The notes: generated by a model from the sequence alone, not told the origin. A DNA stretch of 64,000 bases from Anaerolineales bacterium (GCA_023382595.1 JAHDWB010000004.1:186001-250000); one strand, 5' to 3'. Positions 27,136 to 35,772 are shown, counted from the first letter of the stretch. Program-made: numbers and translations.

Positions 27136-27627
27136 ATGTTCAGAAAGTTTTTCATTTACCTCGTTGCTTTCGGGATGCTGCTTCCATTGACCGCCGTTTT
27201 TGCAAAGGGAAATTTCGATTACCTCACTGTAAAAGGACCCGGTATCACGGGCGAGATCAACATCACCAATCCCGCGCTGACCGAGGACTTCTTCGCCTTT
27301 GCCGATTTCACGCATGGGGAAGTGCCGCCGCCCGCCGACCCCGGGCAGGGTTATCAAGTCATTCGCGTTTATCTTGAAACTGTGGATGACAAGCCAACCG
27401 CCCGTCTCTTTGACCAGTTGCACTATTATCCTTACACGGGCTATGTCTATTACGATGGTTTGGTGGAAGGCGCTTCAGAATTTGACGGCAAATGGTACGC
27501 CGCCAACCCCGCCGCGGATGCGCCCTTCCGCGCCGTGCTGGCGGAACGCGCGCGCTTGAATTGGATTCCGCTGGCGGCGCTGCTCGTGATCATGGCAGGG
27601 GTGGCATACGCATATTTCAAAAAGTGA
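27136..27627 (+). CDS. Exported protein of unknown function with C-terminal membrane anchor
   Basis: A 163-residue protein I do not recognise. It has an N-terminal signal peptide (FRKFFIYLVAFGMLLPLTAVFA, cut likely after AFA), a mature domain of about 110 residues with many Asp/Tyr, and a C-terminal helix IPLAALLVIMAGVAYAYF followed by KK. It should face the outside, anchored at its C terminus. CAGGAGA lies seven bases before the ATG, which fixes the start; the much longer upstream frame (to 26650) is antisense to the NnrS-like gene. Being between NnrS-like and respiratory genes suggests an electron-transfer or sensing accessory, without direct evidence. Confidence 0.75.
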   Translation: MFRKFFIYLVAFGMLLPLTAVFAKGNFDYLTVKGPGITGEINITNPALTEDFFAFADFTHGEVPPPADPGQGYQVIRVYLETVDDKPTARLFDQLHYYPYTGYVYYDGLVEGASEFDGKWYAANPAADAPFRAVLAERARLNWIPLAALLVIMAGVAYAYFKK

Positions 27628-27634
27628 TTTGACC

Positions 27635-27673
27635 AAGGACGGTAGACAGTGAAGGACACTGTCTACCGTCCTT
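27635..27673. terminator. Strong bidirectional hairpin between convergent genes
   Basis: AAGGACGGTAGACAGTG (27635-27651) and its exact complement (27657-27673) make a perfect 17-bp stem with a 5-nt loop. It fills the gap between the stop of the exported protein (27627) and that of the cytochrome b fusion (27677). Confidence 0.85.
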
Positions 27674-27676
27674 CAT

Positions 27677-29764
27677 CTATGGTCTCAATACAAACATATC
27701 CGCATTTTCATCATACGCAAGGATAAGCGTCCGCCCTTTTTCGAAGTTGACATTCCCCGCATAGGCGGAACGGAAATCACCGTCATCATCCTTGATGAGA
27801 ACTTCAACTTGATATGTACCCGGCGTGATCTCCAAAAATTCCAACGCGGAAATGCGTCCGTTGCCGCTCAACCCCGATGGCTGGTACGTTTCATCGAGGA
27901 TGATTTCACCATTCAATAACACCTGCACCGAAATGGGGAAGTGCGTGCCGCCGAAGATCTTCTCCGCATCCGCGCCTTCGGGCAGGGTCACGCCTGCGGG
28001 GATATTTGCCGCCGATATTTTTCCCCGCGCATCCACCGCCACGCGCAATGCGCTCCCTTCCGATGCCTGCATACTTGATGGAATATCCAACGGCAACGCA
28101 AGCGCGAACATGCCAAGCAAAAGAATCGTCCCGAACAAGCCGCTCACCAAAGATGGAATCAACCTACTGCGCTCCTTCACAGGCGGCAGGGTGGGCGGAC
28201 GTTTCCCATTTTGATTTGTATGCAGGTCGTTCAAAAAAACTTCCACCGCCTTTGCATCGCCGGGCGTGGTCTCCAGCCAATGCAAGCCCTCACGCACAAG
28301 CGCGGGTCGCAAATGCAGGCGGCTGGCGATCCAATGGGCGTCTTCACGGTACACGCCGTCATCGTAGGGATGCGCAAGGATGATGATATCGCGCGCGCCT
28401 TCGTTCTCGAGCTTTTTGATCCACTCGATGTTGACCGCTCCCGCGGATGGCAGCACCGCCGTGATGACGCGCGCCGCTTCATTTTCCCCCCAAGCTGATA
28501 CTGCAATTGGAGCATTTTCCCCGTTCTGAATCCCATCTCCCAAAGGGAGATGGGCAGGGGTGAGGGGTGCGGGCAAACCGCCCAACGCTTCGTCGCGGTG
28601 ACTTGCGAATAAAACCGTGACAGGATGTCCTTCGTTCTTCTCACGGTGCAACGCGCCCTTGACCGCATTGAAGACCTGCTCGTTGTTGTAACCGCCGACC
28701 AAATCAATCGCATCGGTGGGACATGACCCGACGCAGATTCCGCATCCCGTACATTGCGCGGCGTTGATGATCGCGAGTTTGTGATAACCCGAATCATCGT
28801 CCCGGTCCACCATGCGGATGGCGTCGAACGGGCATTCAGCATAGCAGATATTGCATCCCGTACACTTCGGATCGGTGACAGAAGCAGGTCCGAGGTCCCG
28901 ACCCGAGGCGAGCCAGGGGAGCAGGAACAACGTCCCGCCGACGAGAATCGCCAATCCCCAGAAGATGACATTGCCCCATGCATCGATCAATGGAAGGAAG
29001 CCGAGATAGTAGGCATCCATCGGCGTGGAGGCGACCATCGTGGAGAGATCGGCAGGCGCGGCGGATTGGGCGGGTTTGATGAGCGAGAGGATGACCAGCC
29101 CGATGATGGCTTGCACGCTGACCCAGCGCGGCGACCACCAACGCGCGCGCGAAAGCCGCAACCCGTGGATGTAAATGCCGAGAAAGCCGATCAGCGGCAG
29201 GAAGATGTGCAGGAAAAGAATAATGACGAAGTTCGAGAACGTGCGCGATTCGATGTCCGCGGCGACGTAGGTGAGACCTGACGTGCCCGCGATGGTGTTC
29301 ATCATAAATTCGGTCATCCACTGCGCGCGCTGGTCCCAGATCAGCCAGTAGCCGAATGTGCCTGTCAGCCAGACGCCAGCCAGCATGATCCAGCCGCTCG
29401 TCCATGCCAGCCAACGCTGACCCCAGTAACGGTCGCTGAACAGCATCTTGAGCAGATGCAGGATGATGAGCAGGATCATCGCATCAGAGGCGTAGCGGTG
29501 CATACTGCGCATCAGCGAACCGAACCAGTTGGAATCGATTTTCTCAACGGTGGCGTAGGCGACATCCAGCCCGGGACGATAGATGGCGGTGAGATAAATG
29601 CCTGTGCCGATCAAGACCAACAGCATGAAGATGGTCAGCGTGCCGAGATGATAGAACGGATTGAAGTCCGATTTGGTGAAGCGGTTGACGATGCCTTCGA
29701 GTTTCGTCCACAGTTTTTCAAAGGCACGTAATGTTTTTCGTTGAGCGTAGGGGTTATGAGACAT
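27677..29764 (-). CDS. Cytochrome b - 2[4Fe-4S] ferredoxin - MvhD-like fusion protein
   Basis: A 695-residue membrane protein. Residues 1-290 are a cytochrome b6-type N-terminal domain with His pairs H89/H103 and H186/H200 (14 apart each), the diheme pattern of bc/b6f complexes. Residues 300-355 hold two [4Fe-4S] sites (CTGCNICYAECP, CTGCGICVGSCP). Residues about 360-520 resemble the MvhD/HdrA-associated domain (ARDIIILAHPYDDGVYREDAHW) but have lost the Cys. One membrane helix (about 540-560) and an external beta-rich domain of about 130 residues end the protein. It would link cytoplasmic low-potential electrons to the quinone pool. No Rieske or cytochrome c partner is adjacent. ATG 29764; the upstream gap is a repeat element. 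Confidence 0.85.
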   Translation of the reverse strand: MSHNPYAQRKTLRAFEKLWTKLEGIVNRFTKSDFNPFYHLGTLTIFMLLVLIGTGIYLTAIYRPGLDVAYATVEKIDSNWFGSLMRSMHRYASDAMILLIILHLLKMLFSDRYWGQRWLAWTSGWIMLAGVWLTGTFGYWLIWDQRAQWMTEFMMNTIAGTSGLTYVAADIESRTFSNFVIILFLHIFLPLIGFLGIYIHGLRLSRARWWSPRWVSVQAIIGLVILSLIKPAQSAAPADLSTMVASTPMDAYYLGFLPLIDAWGNVIFWGLAILVGGTLFLLPWLASGRDLGPASVTDPKCTGCNICYAECPFDAIRMVDRDDDSGYHKLAIINAAQCTGCGICVGSCPTDAIDLVGGYNNEQVFNAVKGALHREKNEGHPVTVLFASHRDEALGGLPAPLTPAHLPLGDGIQNGENAPIAVSAWGENEAARVITAVLPSAGAVNIEWIKKLENEGARDIIILAHPYDDGVYREDAHWIASRLHLRPALVREGLHWLETTPGDAKAVEVFLNDLHTNQNGKRPPTLPPVKERSRLIPSLVSGLFGTILLLGMFALALPLDIPSSMQASEGSALRVAVDARGKISAANIPAGVTLPEGADAEKIFGGTHFPISVQVLLNGEIILDETYQPSGLSGNGRISALEFLEITPGTYQVEVLIKDDDGDFRSAYAGNVNFEKGRTLILAYDENADMFVLRP

Positions 29765-29788
29765 TGATCCGATTCCAAATATATCCGT

Positions 29789-29918
29789 TGGTTGAGTAGA
29801 GTTGAGCGAAGCGAAACTCGTATCGAAACCACCATTTCACGTGTATTTCGAATTTCTTTTTACTTGCCATTGGTGGTTTCGATACATCCCGCGAAGAGCA
29901 CGCGGGACTACTCAACCA
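29789..29918. repeat. REP/MITE-like double inverted repeat
   Basis: Nested perfect inverted repeats: outer TGGTTGAGTAG (29789-29799) / CTACTCAACCA (29908-29918) and inner TATCGAAACCACCA (29821-29834) / TGGTGGTTTCGATA (29871-29884). This looks like two REP units facing each other. The right outer arm includes the TAG stop (29908-29910) and last codons of the P-type ATPase gene. It fills the 143-bp gap before the cytochrome b fusion. Confidence 0.8.
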
Positions 29919-32298
29919 CCGAGTCCTCTCCATACAAAGATGGAAATTTATTCATCCGCATGGCATTGGCAGTGACGAAGATGCTGCTGGCGATCATTGC
30001 GAACGCCGAGAAGATGGGTTGCAGCAAGCCAGCCATCGCCAAGCCGACGCCGATCACGTTATAGATGACAGCCCAGCCGAGATTCTGTTTGACGCGCTTC
30101 ATGGTCTCGCGTGAAAGGTCGAAGAGCCAGGGGATGACCTTCAAATCGTCGCGCATCAGTACGATGTCCGCGGCGGTACGCGCCACATCCGTACCGTTGT
30201 TCATTGCAAGCCCAACCGTCGCAGCGGCGAGCGCGGGTCCGTCGTTGATGCCGTCGCCGACCATCGCGGCATTTTCCGCAAGGCGGTCCATCTTTTCATC
30301 GGGTGTGAGCGCCGCTTGCACCGGGATGCCCAGCGACTTCTGCCAGCGTTCGCCCGCGCTGGAGTCATCGCCTGTCAACACGCCGAGATTCAGTCCGCGC
30401 GACTGCAAATCACTCACCACATCCTTTGCCTCCGCGCGGACTGTCTCCCCTAGCCCCACAATACCCCTGACCTGCCCATCCCAACCCGCATAGACGACGA
30501 CCTGCCCCGCCTCTTTCCACCCTCCCGCCTGTTGACTGATTTTCTCCGGCATTTCCAACCCCTCAGCCGACATGAGTCGCGCCGAGCCGATGGTAATTTG
30601 CTTGCTATTTAATTCCGCTTTGACTCCAAGCGCGGGCAATGCCTTGAAGGATTCGAGCTTCGTGAATTCAACTCCGTTCTCTTTTGCATATTCCACAATT
30701 GCCTTCGCCAGCGGATGCTCGGATTGGTTTTCGATGGAAGCAATGATCTGGAGAAACGTCTTTCCTCTTTCCTCTTTCTTCTTCGCGTCCTTATCGCTCT
30801 TCACAGTGAACAGGTTTTGCACCTTCATCGGCAACTGCGTCAGTGTCCCCGTTTTATCGAAGAAGACCTTCTCCACTTTTGCCAGCCGCTCCAGCGCGGA
30901 TGTGCTTCGCAGGATCGCACCCGATTCCGCTGCACGCCCAAGTGACAGCCACAACGTCAGTGGAGTTGCCAGCCCCAACGCACACGGACAGGCGATCAGC
31001 AAGACAGACAGCGCCACCATCAAGCCTGTTTCCACACCAGAGACATAATTCCAAATCAGGAAAGCAATCGCCGCCAGTGAAATGGCGATGACCGTCATCC
31101 ACGCTGAGAGTTTGTCCACCAGCCGTTCGAGTGGAGAACGAGCCCACAGCGCTTCGTGCAAGAGCCTGCCGATTTGTCCCGCAGTGGTCGAATCACCTAC
31201 AGCGGTTGTGATGACTTCAAAACTGCCATCGAGATTGATCGTCCCCGCCTGCACCTTGTCGCCTTCGCGGTGGGTGATCGGCTTCGGTTCGCCCGTCAGG
31301 ATCGACTCGTCCACATCGCCAGCGCCGATGGCAACCAAGCCATCCACGGGGAAGCGCTCACCGGGGCGCACGCGCACACGCATCCCAGGCTGAAGTTCCG
31401 CGACCTTTACGGTCTTATCGGCATCACCCGTCACCACCGTTGCCGTGTCAGGGATTTGCTCCAGCAATCGCGCTACCGCCTTGTTGCTGGATTTGTGCGC
31501 CTGCATTTCGAGCCAGCGTCCCATCGAGACCAAAAAGATGAGCATCGTCGCCGTGTCGAAATACAAGCCGCCATGCCCCACGATCAAATTACGCACCGAC
31601 AGCCCAAATGCCGAAAACGTCCCAATCGTGATGAGCGTATGGATGTTCGGTTGTCCGCGCAATAGGCTTGCAAAGCCTGCGCGCAAAATCGGCAAGCCCA
31701 ACAACAGCAAAACAGGGATGCTCGTCGCCAGCATCATGATCTGGAAGAAATCCACCAGCCATTGCGTTTCAGGCGACGCCCAACCCAATAGTTCACGACC
31801 ATAAATCCCAGCGCCGACGACCATGTCGTGCAGCACCATCACGCCGCCGATCAGCAGGCGCGTGAAAAACGACTCCTCTTCATCGCGCGGCTTCTCGTTC
31901 GGCAGCGTGGCTTGATATCCTAGCGAGCGCACGCGCTTCTTCAATATTTTTGGATTGGTCGCCGCGGCATCATACGTCAGGTTGGCTTGATGCTGGATGA
32001 AACTGACTTCCGCATCCACCACGCCTTTGGTGCGCTTGAGTTGCTCGCCGACCAGCCACGCACAGGATGAGCACCACATCCCGCCCAATGTGATGGTAAC
32101 GCTCTGCGCCTCTCCCTTGACTTGAACCTGCTCCCGCTCCCCAAGCGGACTCTCCGCCAGAAGCGCCGCCACCTCCCTGCACGATGGACAGCAGAATACA
32201 TCTCCCATCTTGTTCGTGAGCGGATGCATGGTCGTCAACCCGCACAGCGAGCAGGTGAGGAGGGATTTTGAGTGGGATGTAGTGGCAGCAATGGTCAT
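29908..32298 (-). CDS. Heavy-metal P1B-type ATPase, CcoI/FixI/CopA-like
   Basis: A 796-residue copper-type ATPase. The N terminus has a four-Cys zinc-ribbon-like segment (LTCSLCGL, FCCPSCRE) as in CcoI/FixI, then an HMA domain with GGMWCSSCAW. The transport motif is ACPCALGLATP, the phosphorylation site FFDKTGTLT, the hinge MVGDGINDGPALA. CcoI-type pumps deliver Cu for assembly of heme-copper oxidases rather than detoxify. Its place downstream of a heme-copper enzyme operon and a TauE/CcoH-like gene (6-bp gap) supports that role. The final residues VVE-stop are encoded within a repeat element, so the C terminus may have been trimmed or rewritten by it. Confidence 0.92.
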   Translation of the reverse strand: MTIAATTSHSKSLLTCSLCGLTTMHPLTNKMGDVFCCPSCREVAALLAESPLGEREQVQVKGEAQSVTITLGGMWCSSCAWLVGEQLKRTKGVVDAEVSFIQHQANLTYDAAATNPKILKKRVRSLGYQATLPNEKPRDEEESFFTRLLIGGVMVLHDMVVGAGIYGRELLGWASPETQWLVDFFQIMMLATSIPVLLLLGLPILRAGFASLLRGQPNIHTLITIGTFSAFGLSVRNLIVGHGGLYFDTATMLIFLVSMGRWLEMQAHKSSNKAVARLLEQIPDTATVVTGDADKTVKVAELQPGMRVRVRPGERFPVDGLVAIGAGDVDESILTGEPKPITHREGDKVQAGTINLDGSFEVITTAVGDSTTAGQIGRLLHEALWARSPLERLVDKLSAWMTVIAISLAAIAFLIWNYVSGVETGLMVALSVLLIACPCALGLATPLTLWLSLGRAAESGAILRSTSALERLAKVEKVFFDKTGTLTQLPMKVQNLFTVKSDKDAKKKEERGKTFLQIIASIENQSEHPLAKAIVEYAKENGVEFTKLESFKALPALGVKAELNSKQITIGSARLMSAEGLEMPEKISQQAGGWKEAGQVVVYAGWDGQVRGIVGLGETVRAEAKDVVSDLQSRGLNLGVLTGDDSSAGERWQKSLGIPVQAALTPDEKMDRLAENAAMVGDGINDGPALAAATVGLAMNNGTDVARTAADIVLMRDDLKVIPWLFDLSRETMKRVKQNLGWAVIYNVIGVGLAMAGLLQPIFSAFAMIASSIFVTANAMRMNKFPSLYGEDSVVE

Positions 32299-32304
32299 TA
32301 TTGA

Positions 32305-33006
32305 TTACCAAAACATGAACGAGCCGAGCATGAAATGTTCGACCCAGCCGAGGGAGGCAAATCCGCGCATGGCGAATTGAAAGCCAAAGAGCATCATTAC
32401 CAGCGAAGCCAGTCCGCGGGAGAAGATGCGGGAGGTGGATTTCCCCGCCAGCCATTTGACAGCGAACAAACTGGGGATGGTGGCAATGCCGAAGACGAGC
32501 ATGGTCAGCCCGCCGAGCAGGATACTCCCCGAAGCCATCGCCGCGACGAGCGCGGTCAGCACCAAGCCGCAGGGGAGGAGTCCCCACAGGAGACCGAGCA
32601 GGTACTGGCTGAGTCGTGAAGCGGGTTTATATCCGCGGATGGCTTTACCCCAGCGTTGGGTCAAGCCTGAAAATAAAAGTTCGGGCGAGGGAGTCAAACC
32701 GATGAATGCGGAAGCGAGATAAAAGGCGATAATGCCAAAGAGAATGGAGAGCGCGGCTTGCAATTTGTCGAGCGCGAAGAGGGTCTGACCGAACGCGCCG
32801 AAAATAAGCCCGAGTAATGAATAGGTGGTGATGCGCCCTGCGTGCGCGAGAACCCACGCGAATTTATTTTGGAAAATGGGTTGGCGGTCAAAGAGAATGA
32901 TGACGGCGCTGCACATCCCCACGCAATGACCGAGACTGCCAAGAAGACCGAGAAGGAAGGATGCAAGCATGGCGTTACCGATAAATTGCGTCATTGCGGG
33001 TGGCAT
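32305..33006 (-). CDS. Sulfite exporter TauE/SafE-family (COG2836) membrane protein
   Basis: A 233-residue protein with about six helices of the DsbD/TauE-like group found in cbb3-oxidase assembly operons. GSLGHCVGMCSAVI in the first helix has two Cys and a His that could carry Cu. WGLLPCGLVLTALVAAMASGS holds the second conserved Pro-Cys-Gly. In oxidase operons such proteins are thought to help copper or heme-protein maturation, consistent with the ATPase next to it. Start is uncertain: ATG 33006 lies in the loop of a hairpin, and ATG 32994 (MTQFIGN) lies in its arm. Confidence 0.8.
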   Translation of the reverse strand: MPPAMTQFIGNAMLASFLLGLLGSLGHCVGMCSAVIILFDRQPIFQNKFAWVLAHAGRITTYSLLGLIFGAFGQTLFALDKLQAALSILFGIIAFYLASAFIGLTPSPELLFSGLTQRWGKAIRGYKPASRLSQYLLGLLWGLLPCGLVLTALVAAMASGSILLGGLTMLVFGIATIPSLFAVKWLAGKSTSRIFSRGLASLVMMLFGFQFAMRGFASLGWVEHFMLGSFMFW

Positions 33007-33027
33007 TTCAGCACCACCCGCAATGAC
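32990..33027. repeat. GTCATTGCGGGTGG palindromic (REP-like) hairpin at a gene start
   Basis: A perfect 14-bp inverted repeat (32990-33003 / 33014-33027) with a 10-nt loop lies between the heme-copper subunit I stop (33043) and the TauE-like gene, and it includes that gene's possible start codons. The wording GTCATTGCG... CGCAATGAC is that of a common class of dispersed repeats. It could lower expression of the downstream assembly genes. Confidence 0.75.
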
Positions 33028-33042
33028 ATAAAAAGGAGAGCG

Positions 33043-34770
33043 TTACCGAATGAACCAGGTGCGACCCAACAGCCACCAGTTGCTGAGGTAGTAGATCGCA
33101 AACCAGGCGAGGAAGGCGAATACCAAAACGAGCGTGCCTTTGGGTTGGTTCTTGGGATGTTCCATCTGCTCGTCGGTCAATTTGGTGGATTCGAGCAGGG
33201 GGTTTTCACTGCCGCCGATGAGCAGCATTTGCCCCGCTTCCATGCGCGGACCAGTGAAAACGGAGACCAGCACGATGCTCAAGTACATGATGCCGCCGAT
33301 GACTGCGATGATTGCGCCGATGCCGAAGATGGCGAGCGTGAGGTCCACGGTGCCGGGGACGACGCCTGCGAAGGTGATGTCCCAGTTGCGACGGGCGACG
33401 CCCTGCAGACCGCTGGTGATCATGCCGAGCGAGACGAGCGCGGTTCCGCCGCCGAACACGTAGGGCTGCCACTGCGCCCACTTCTTGAGTTTGAGTTCCT
33501 TGCGGAAGATGAGCGGGATGACGTAGTAGGTGAATGCCATGAAGGCAGTCGTTGTGCCGCCGACGACGGTGGCGTGGAAGTGACCGGGCAGGCGCAGGGT
33601 GTTGTGCGCGAGCATGTTGATCTGCTCGGTGCCGATGGTCACGCCCGTCACGCCGCCGATCCAGCCGAAGAGGATCATGGACATGACCAAGCCACCGAAG
33701 CCAGGCTCACCCCACGGCGCGTTGCGCAGCCAGCCGAACAAACCCTTGGTGAAGCCCTTGGCACGCTGTGCCACTTCCATTGCGGCGGGGATCGAGAAGG
33801 CGTGCATCATCGAGCCGAGCACGGCAAGGTACATGGCGTACGAGGTGTTAACGGCTTTCCACGCAAAGGTCATGCCGGGATCCACCAACAGGTGGTGGGC
33901 GGAGCCGAGGTTGATGAAGAACAGGTACAGGATGAAGGCGAGGCGAGAGAACTTCTCGTTCAGCGGGCGGATGCCGAGCGTCATCTGCGCGAGCATGTAC
34001 CAGATGGCGACCATCGCCGCGAGGTTGACCTGTTGGGCGGGATGCCCAAAGCCCCAGAAGAAGTTGCGGTAGATGCCGGGGTCGTAGGAGGCGATCACGC
34101 CCAGCGACCAGAAGAAGGCGGGTACGATGGCGGCGGCGCCTTGCAGCAGGGTGTACACCGCCAGGATGGCGGCAGTCATCAAGCCGAAAGCTGCCAGCGG
34201 AAGCGAACCTTCGAAGCGTTTTTCACGTTTGGCAACCACAATGTTGATAAAGAACGTGATAACCTGTAACAGTGCCCCAACCGCGAACAGGATGTAGCTC
34301 AAATAGAACAACGGGTGTGCTTTCATCGGAACGTATGCCGTGAAAGTTACAATGCTGTTGGCGTCCAGCAGGACGACCACATTGACCATCAAGCCGCCGA
34401 TGACCATCAGGATAAAGCCGAACCATGCCAGTTTCGGCGCGGCGTGACGCGCATTCAACAGGGCGGTCGAACCGAAATGCAAGCCCGCCATTTCAAAGAA
34501 CACGATCCATGCCACGAGCATATCGATGCCGTGGATGGTCAGCAGACTGTAGAACCATTTGGCGTCCAGCAGGTGGATCGCTTGCCAGCGGGTGAGTGCA
34601 ATGAGCAAAGCCGCAATGCCGCCGAGCAGCAAGGTGACAACCGCCATCACCGCATTGGCGATGATGAGGCGTTCAGTGTGCATGTCCACTTTGAGCGTGG
34701 TCACGCCGCACACGCGGTAATCGTCCTTTTTGCCCGCAACCCAGGGGGTGGTAGGTGCAAGTGCTGTCAT
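33043..34770 (-). CDS. Heme-copper enzyme subunit I, NO-reductase-like (active-site Tyr replaced by Gln)
   Basis: A 575-residue catalytic subunit with about 13-14 helices. The ligand set is visible: low-spin heme His80 (LLTIHGIDML) and His399; high-spin heme His397 in PGHFHATVVGG; CuB/FeB ligands His243 (GFGHPAQQVN), His292 and His293 (GSAHHLLVD). True oxidases have His-Pro-x-x-Tyr, with a crosslinked Tyr four residues after the first ligand; here that position is Gln247. This fits a nitric-oxide reductase branch of the superfamily (the eNOR-like group is the best match from memory) rather than an O2 reductase. Subunit II with a CuA site lies 9 bp upstream. An unusual O2 reductase cannot be ruled out. 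Confidence 0.82.
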   Translation of the reverse strand: MTALAPTTPWVAGKKDDYRVCGVTTLKVDMHTERLIIANAVMAVVTLLLGGIAALLIALTRWQAIHLLDAKWFYSLLTIHGIDMLVAWIVFFEMAGLHFGSTALLNARHAAPKLAWFGFILMVIGGLMVNVVVLLDANSIVTFTAYVPMKAHPLFYLSYILFAVGALLQVITFFINIVVAKREKRFEGSLPLAAFGLMTAAILAVYTLLQGAAAIVPAFFWSLGVIASYDPGIYRNFFWGFGHPAQQVNLAAMVAIWYMLAQMTLGIRPLNEKFSRLAFILYLFFINLGSAHHLLVDPGMTFAWKAVNTSYAMYLAVLGSMMHAFSIPAAMEVAQRAKGFTKGLFGWLRNAPWGEPGFGGLVMSMILFGWIGGVTGVTIGTEQINMLAHNTLRLPGHFHATVVGGTTTAFMAFTYYVIPLIFRKELKLKKWAQWQPYVFGGGTALVSLGMITSGLQGVARRNWDITFAGVVPGTVDLTLAIFGIGAIIAVIGGIMYLSIVLVSVFTGPRMEAGQMLLIGGSENPLLESTKLTDEQMEHPKNQPKGTLVLVFAFLAWFAIYYLSNWWLLGRTWFIR

Positions 34771-34779
34771 ATCCGTCTC

Positions 34780-35298
34780 CTACTTCACAATGATCTTGCC
34801 GACCATGGTGTGATGACCGAGGTTGCAAAACTCATTGCACACAATGGTGAATTCGCCTGCGCTGGTCGGCACAATGGTTGCCACATAGTCGTAGCCGGGG
34901 ATGATCTGCAAATTGATGTTCACAGGCTGGAGCGAAAACCCATGTTGTAGATCCATCGAAGAAATGTGCAGGCGGTAGGTCTGTCCCTTTTCCAATTGCA
35001 AAATGGGATACCACTGCCAGGTGCTGGCACGCAGGAAGGCGTCGCCGCCGGGCGGGGGAGCAACGATTGGCATCCCGTTCTCCTCGCCGATCTGATATTC
35101 CTCCACAAAGGCATTAACCTGTGCCGCAAATTGTTCGCGGGTCACGCGGTATGTTTCCGTGGGCACGTTCTGTTTCCCAAGGAAATACCAAAGCGGCATC
35201 ATCACCGTCAGGAAGACGCACCATACAAAAGCCACCGTGAGCCAGGTCTTTTCCATCCTGCCCATCGGCTTCCACCAGATTTTTTCAGGCGCTAACAT
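34780..35298 (-). CDS. CuA-containing subunit II of the heme-copper enzyme
   Basis: A 172-residue protein with one N-terminal membrane helix (TWLTVAFVWCVFLTVMMPLWYFL) and an extracytoplasmic cupredoxin domain. The CuA ligands are complete: His in MDLQHGFSLQ, then CNEFCNLGHHTMVG with two Cys, His and Met. It accepts electrons from a donor outside the membrane and passes them to subunit I. AGGAG lies upstream of the start. It is shorter than typical oxidase subunit II, having a single transmembrane anchor as in ba3-type enzymes. Confidence 0.92.
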   Translation of the reverse strand: MLAPEKIWWKPMGRMEKTWLTVAFVWCVFLTVMMPLWYFLGKQNVPTETYRVTREQFAAQVNAFVEEYQIGEENGMPIVAPPPGGDAFLRASTWQWYPILQLEKGQTYRLHISSMDLQHGFSLQPVNINLQIIPGYDYVATIVPTSAGEFTIVCNEFCNLGHHTMVGKIIVK

Positions 35299-35310
35299 GC
35301 TTCTCTCCTT

Positions 35311-35472
35311 TTAGTAGGGGGCAGGGGGAACGTTGAGCAGGTCGATGATCCCCCAAACGTTATAGATCAGGGTGCTGATCAACACCGACAGCAGGAACAA
35401 CAGCCAGATGTTGTCGAACCATTTTTGCCATTTCGGCACGGGTCCATTCTCGTGTTCATCCTTCTTGGACAT
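35311..35472 (-). CDS. Small single-helix subunit of the heme-copper enzyme
   Basis: A 53-residue protein: a charged N terminus (MSKKDEHENGPVPKWQKWF), one membrane helix (IWLLFLLSVLISTLIYNVW) and a short tail ending PPAPY. AAAGGAGAG seven bases before ATG 35472 fixes the start; the longer frame to 35679 has no support. First gene of the operon, 12 bp before subunit II, so it is most likely a structural or assembly subunit, comparable in position and size to subunit IIa of ba3 oxidases. Confidence 0.8.
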   Translation of the reverse strand: MSKKDEHENGPVPKWQKWFDNIWLLFLLSVLISTLIYNVWGIIDLLNVPPAPY

Positions 35473-35772
35473 GGCACTCTCCTTTGTAATGTGTCTTATT
35501 TCACAAGCATTGTCTGAATTGAAACTATGATAGCAAGATGAAAGCAAAGAAGCAGTGACTTTAGTTACATTCCATAGGATTTGTGACAACAACGCAGACA
35601 GTTTCCGCTTCTTTCTTAACCGATACCTGATTCGGTTTACTGTAGCATCACCTCCCCGAAGTTCCGCAGGCATTACCAAAGGGCTATGTCATGCCGCCAG
35701 CGAGGCAGGCAAAGCATGTTAGAATTTCTGCTTATCTTTAATGGTGGTACTTTTTTTATTTTGGAGGACGCT
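35473..35772. promoter_or_regulatory. Divergent promoter region with a CRP/FNR-like site
   Basis: This 300-bp region separates the heme-copper operon from the ketosynthase gene. AGTGA-N6-TTACA (35554-35569) matches the CRP/FNR-family pattern TGTGA-N6-TCACA at eight of ten positions and lies about 80 bp upstream of the oxidase-like operon. TGTTAGAAT (35717-35725) is a possible extended -10 for the ketosynthase. Nothing else was recognised. Confidence 0.35.

Noticed and set aside
32842-34269. 475-residue plus-strand frame opposite the heme-copper subunit I
   Set aside because: Low-complexity His/Asp/Gly/Glu composition, and its complement carries all the metal-ligand motifs of a real enzyme.
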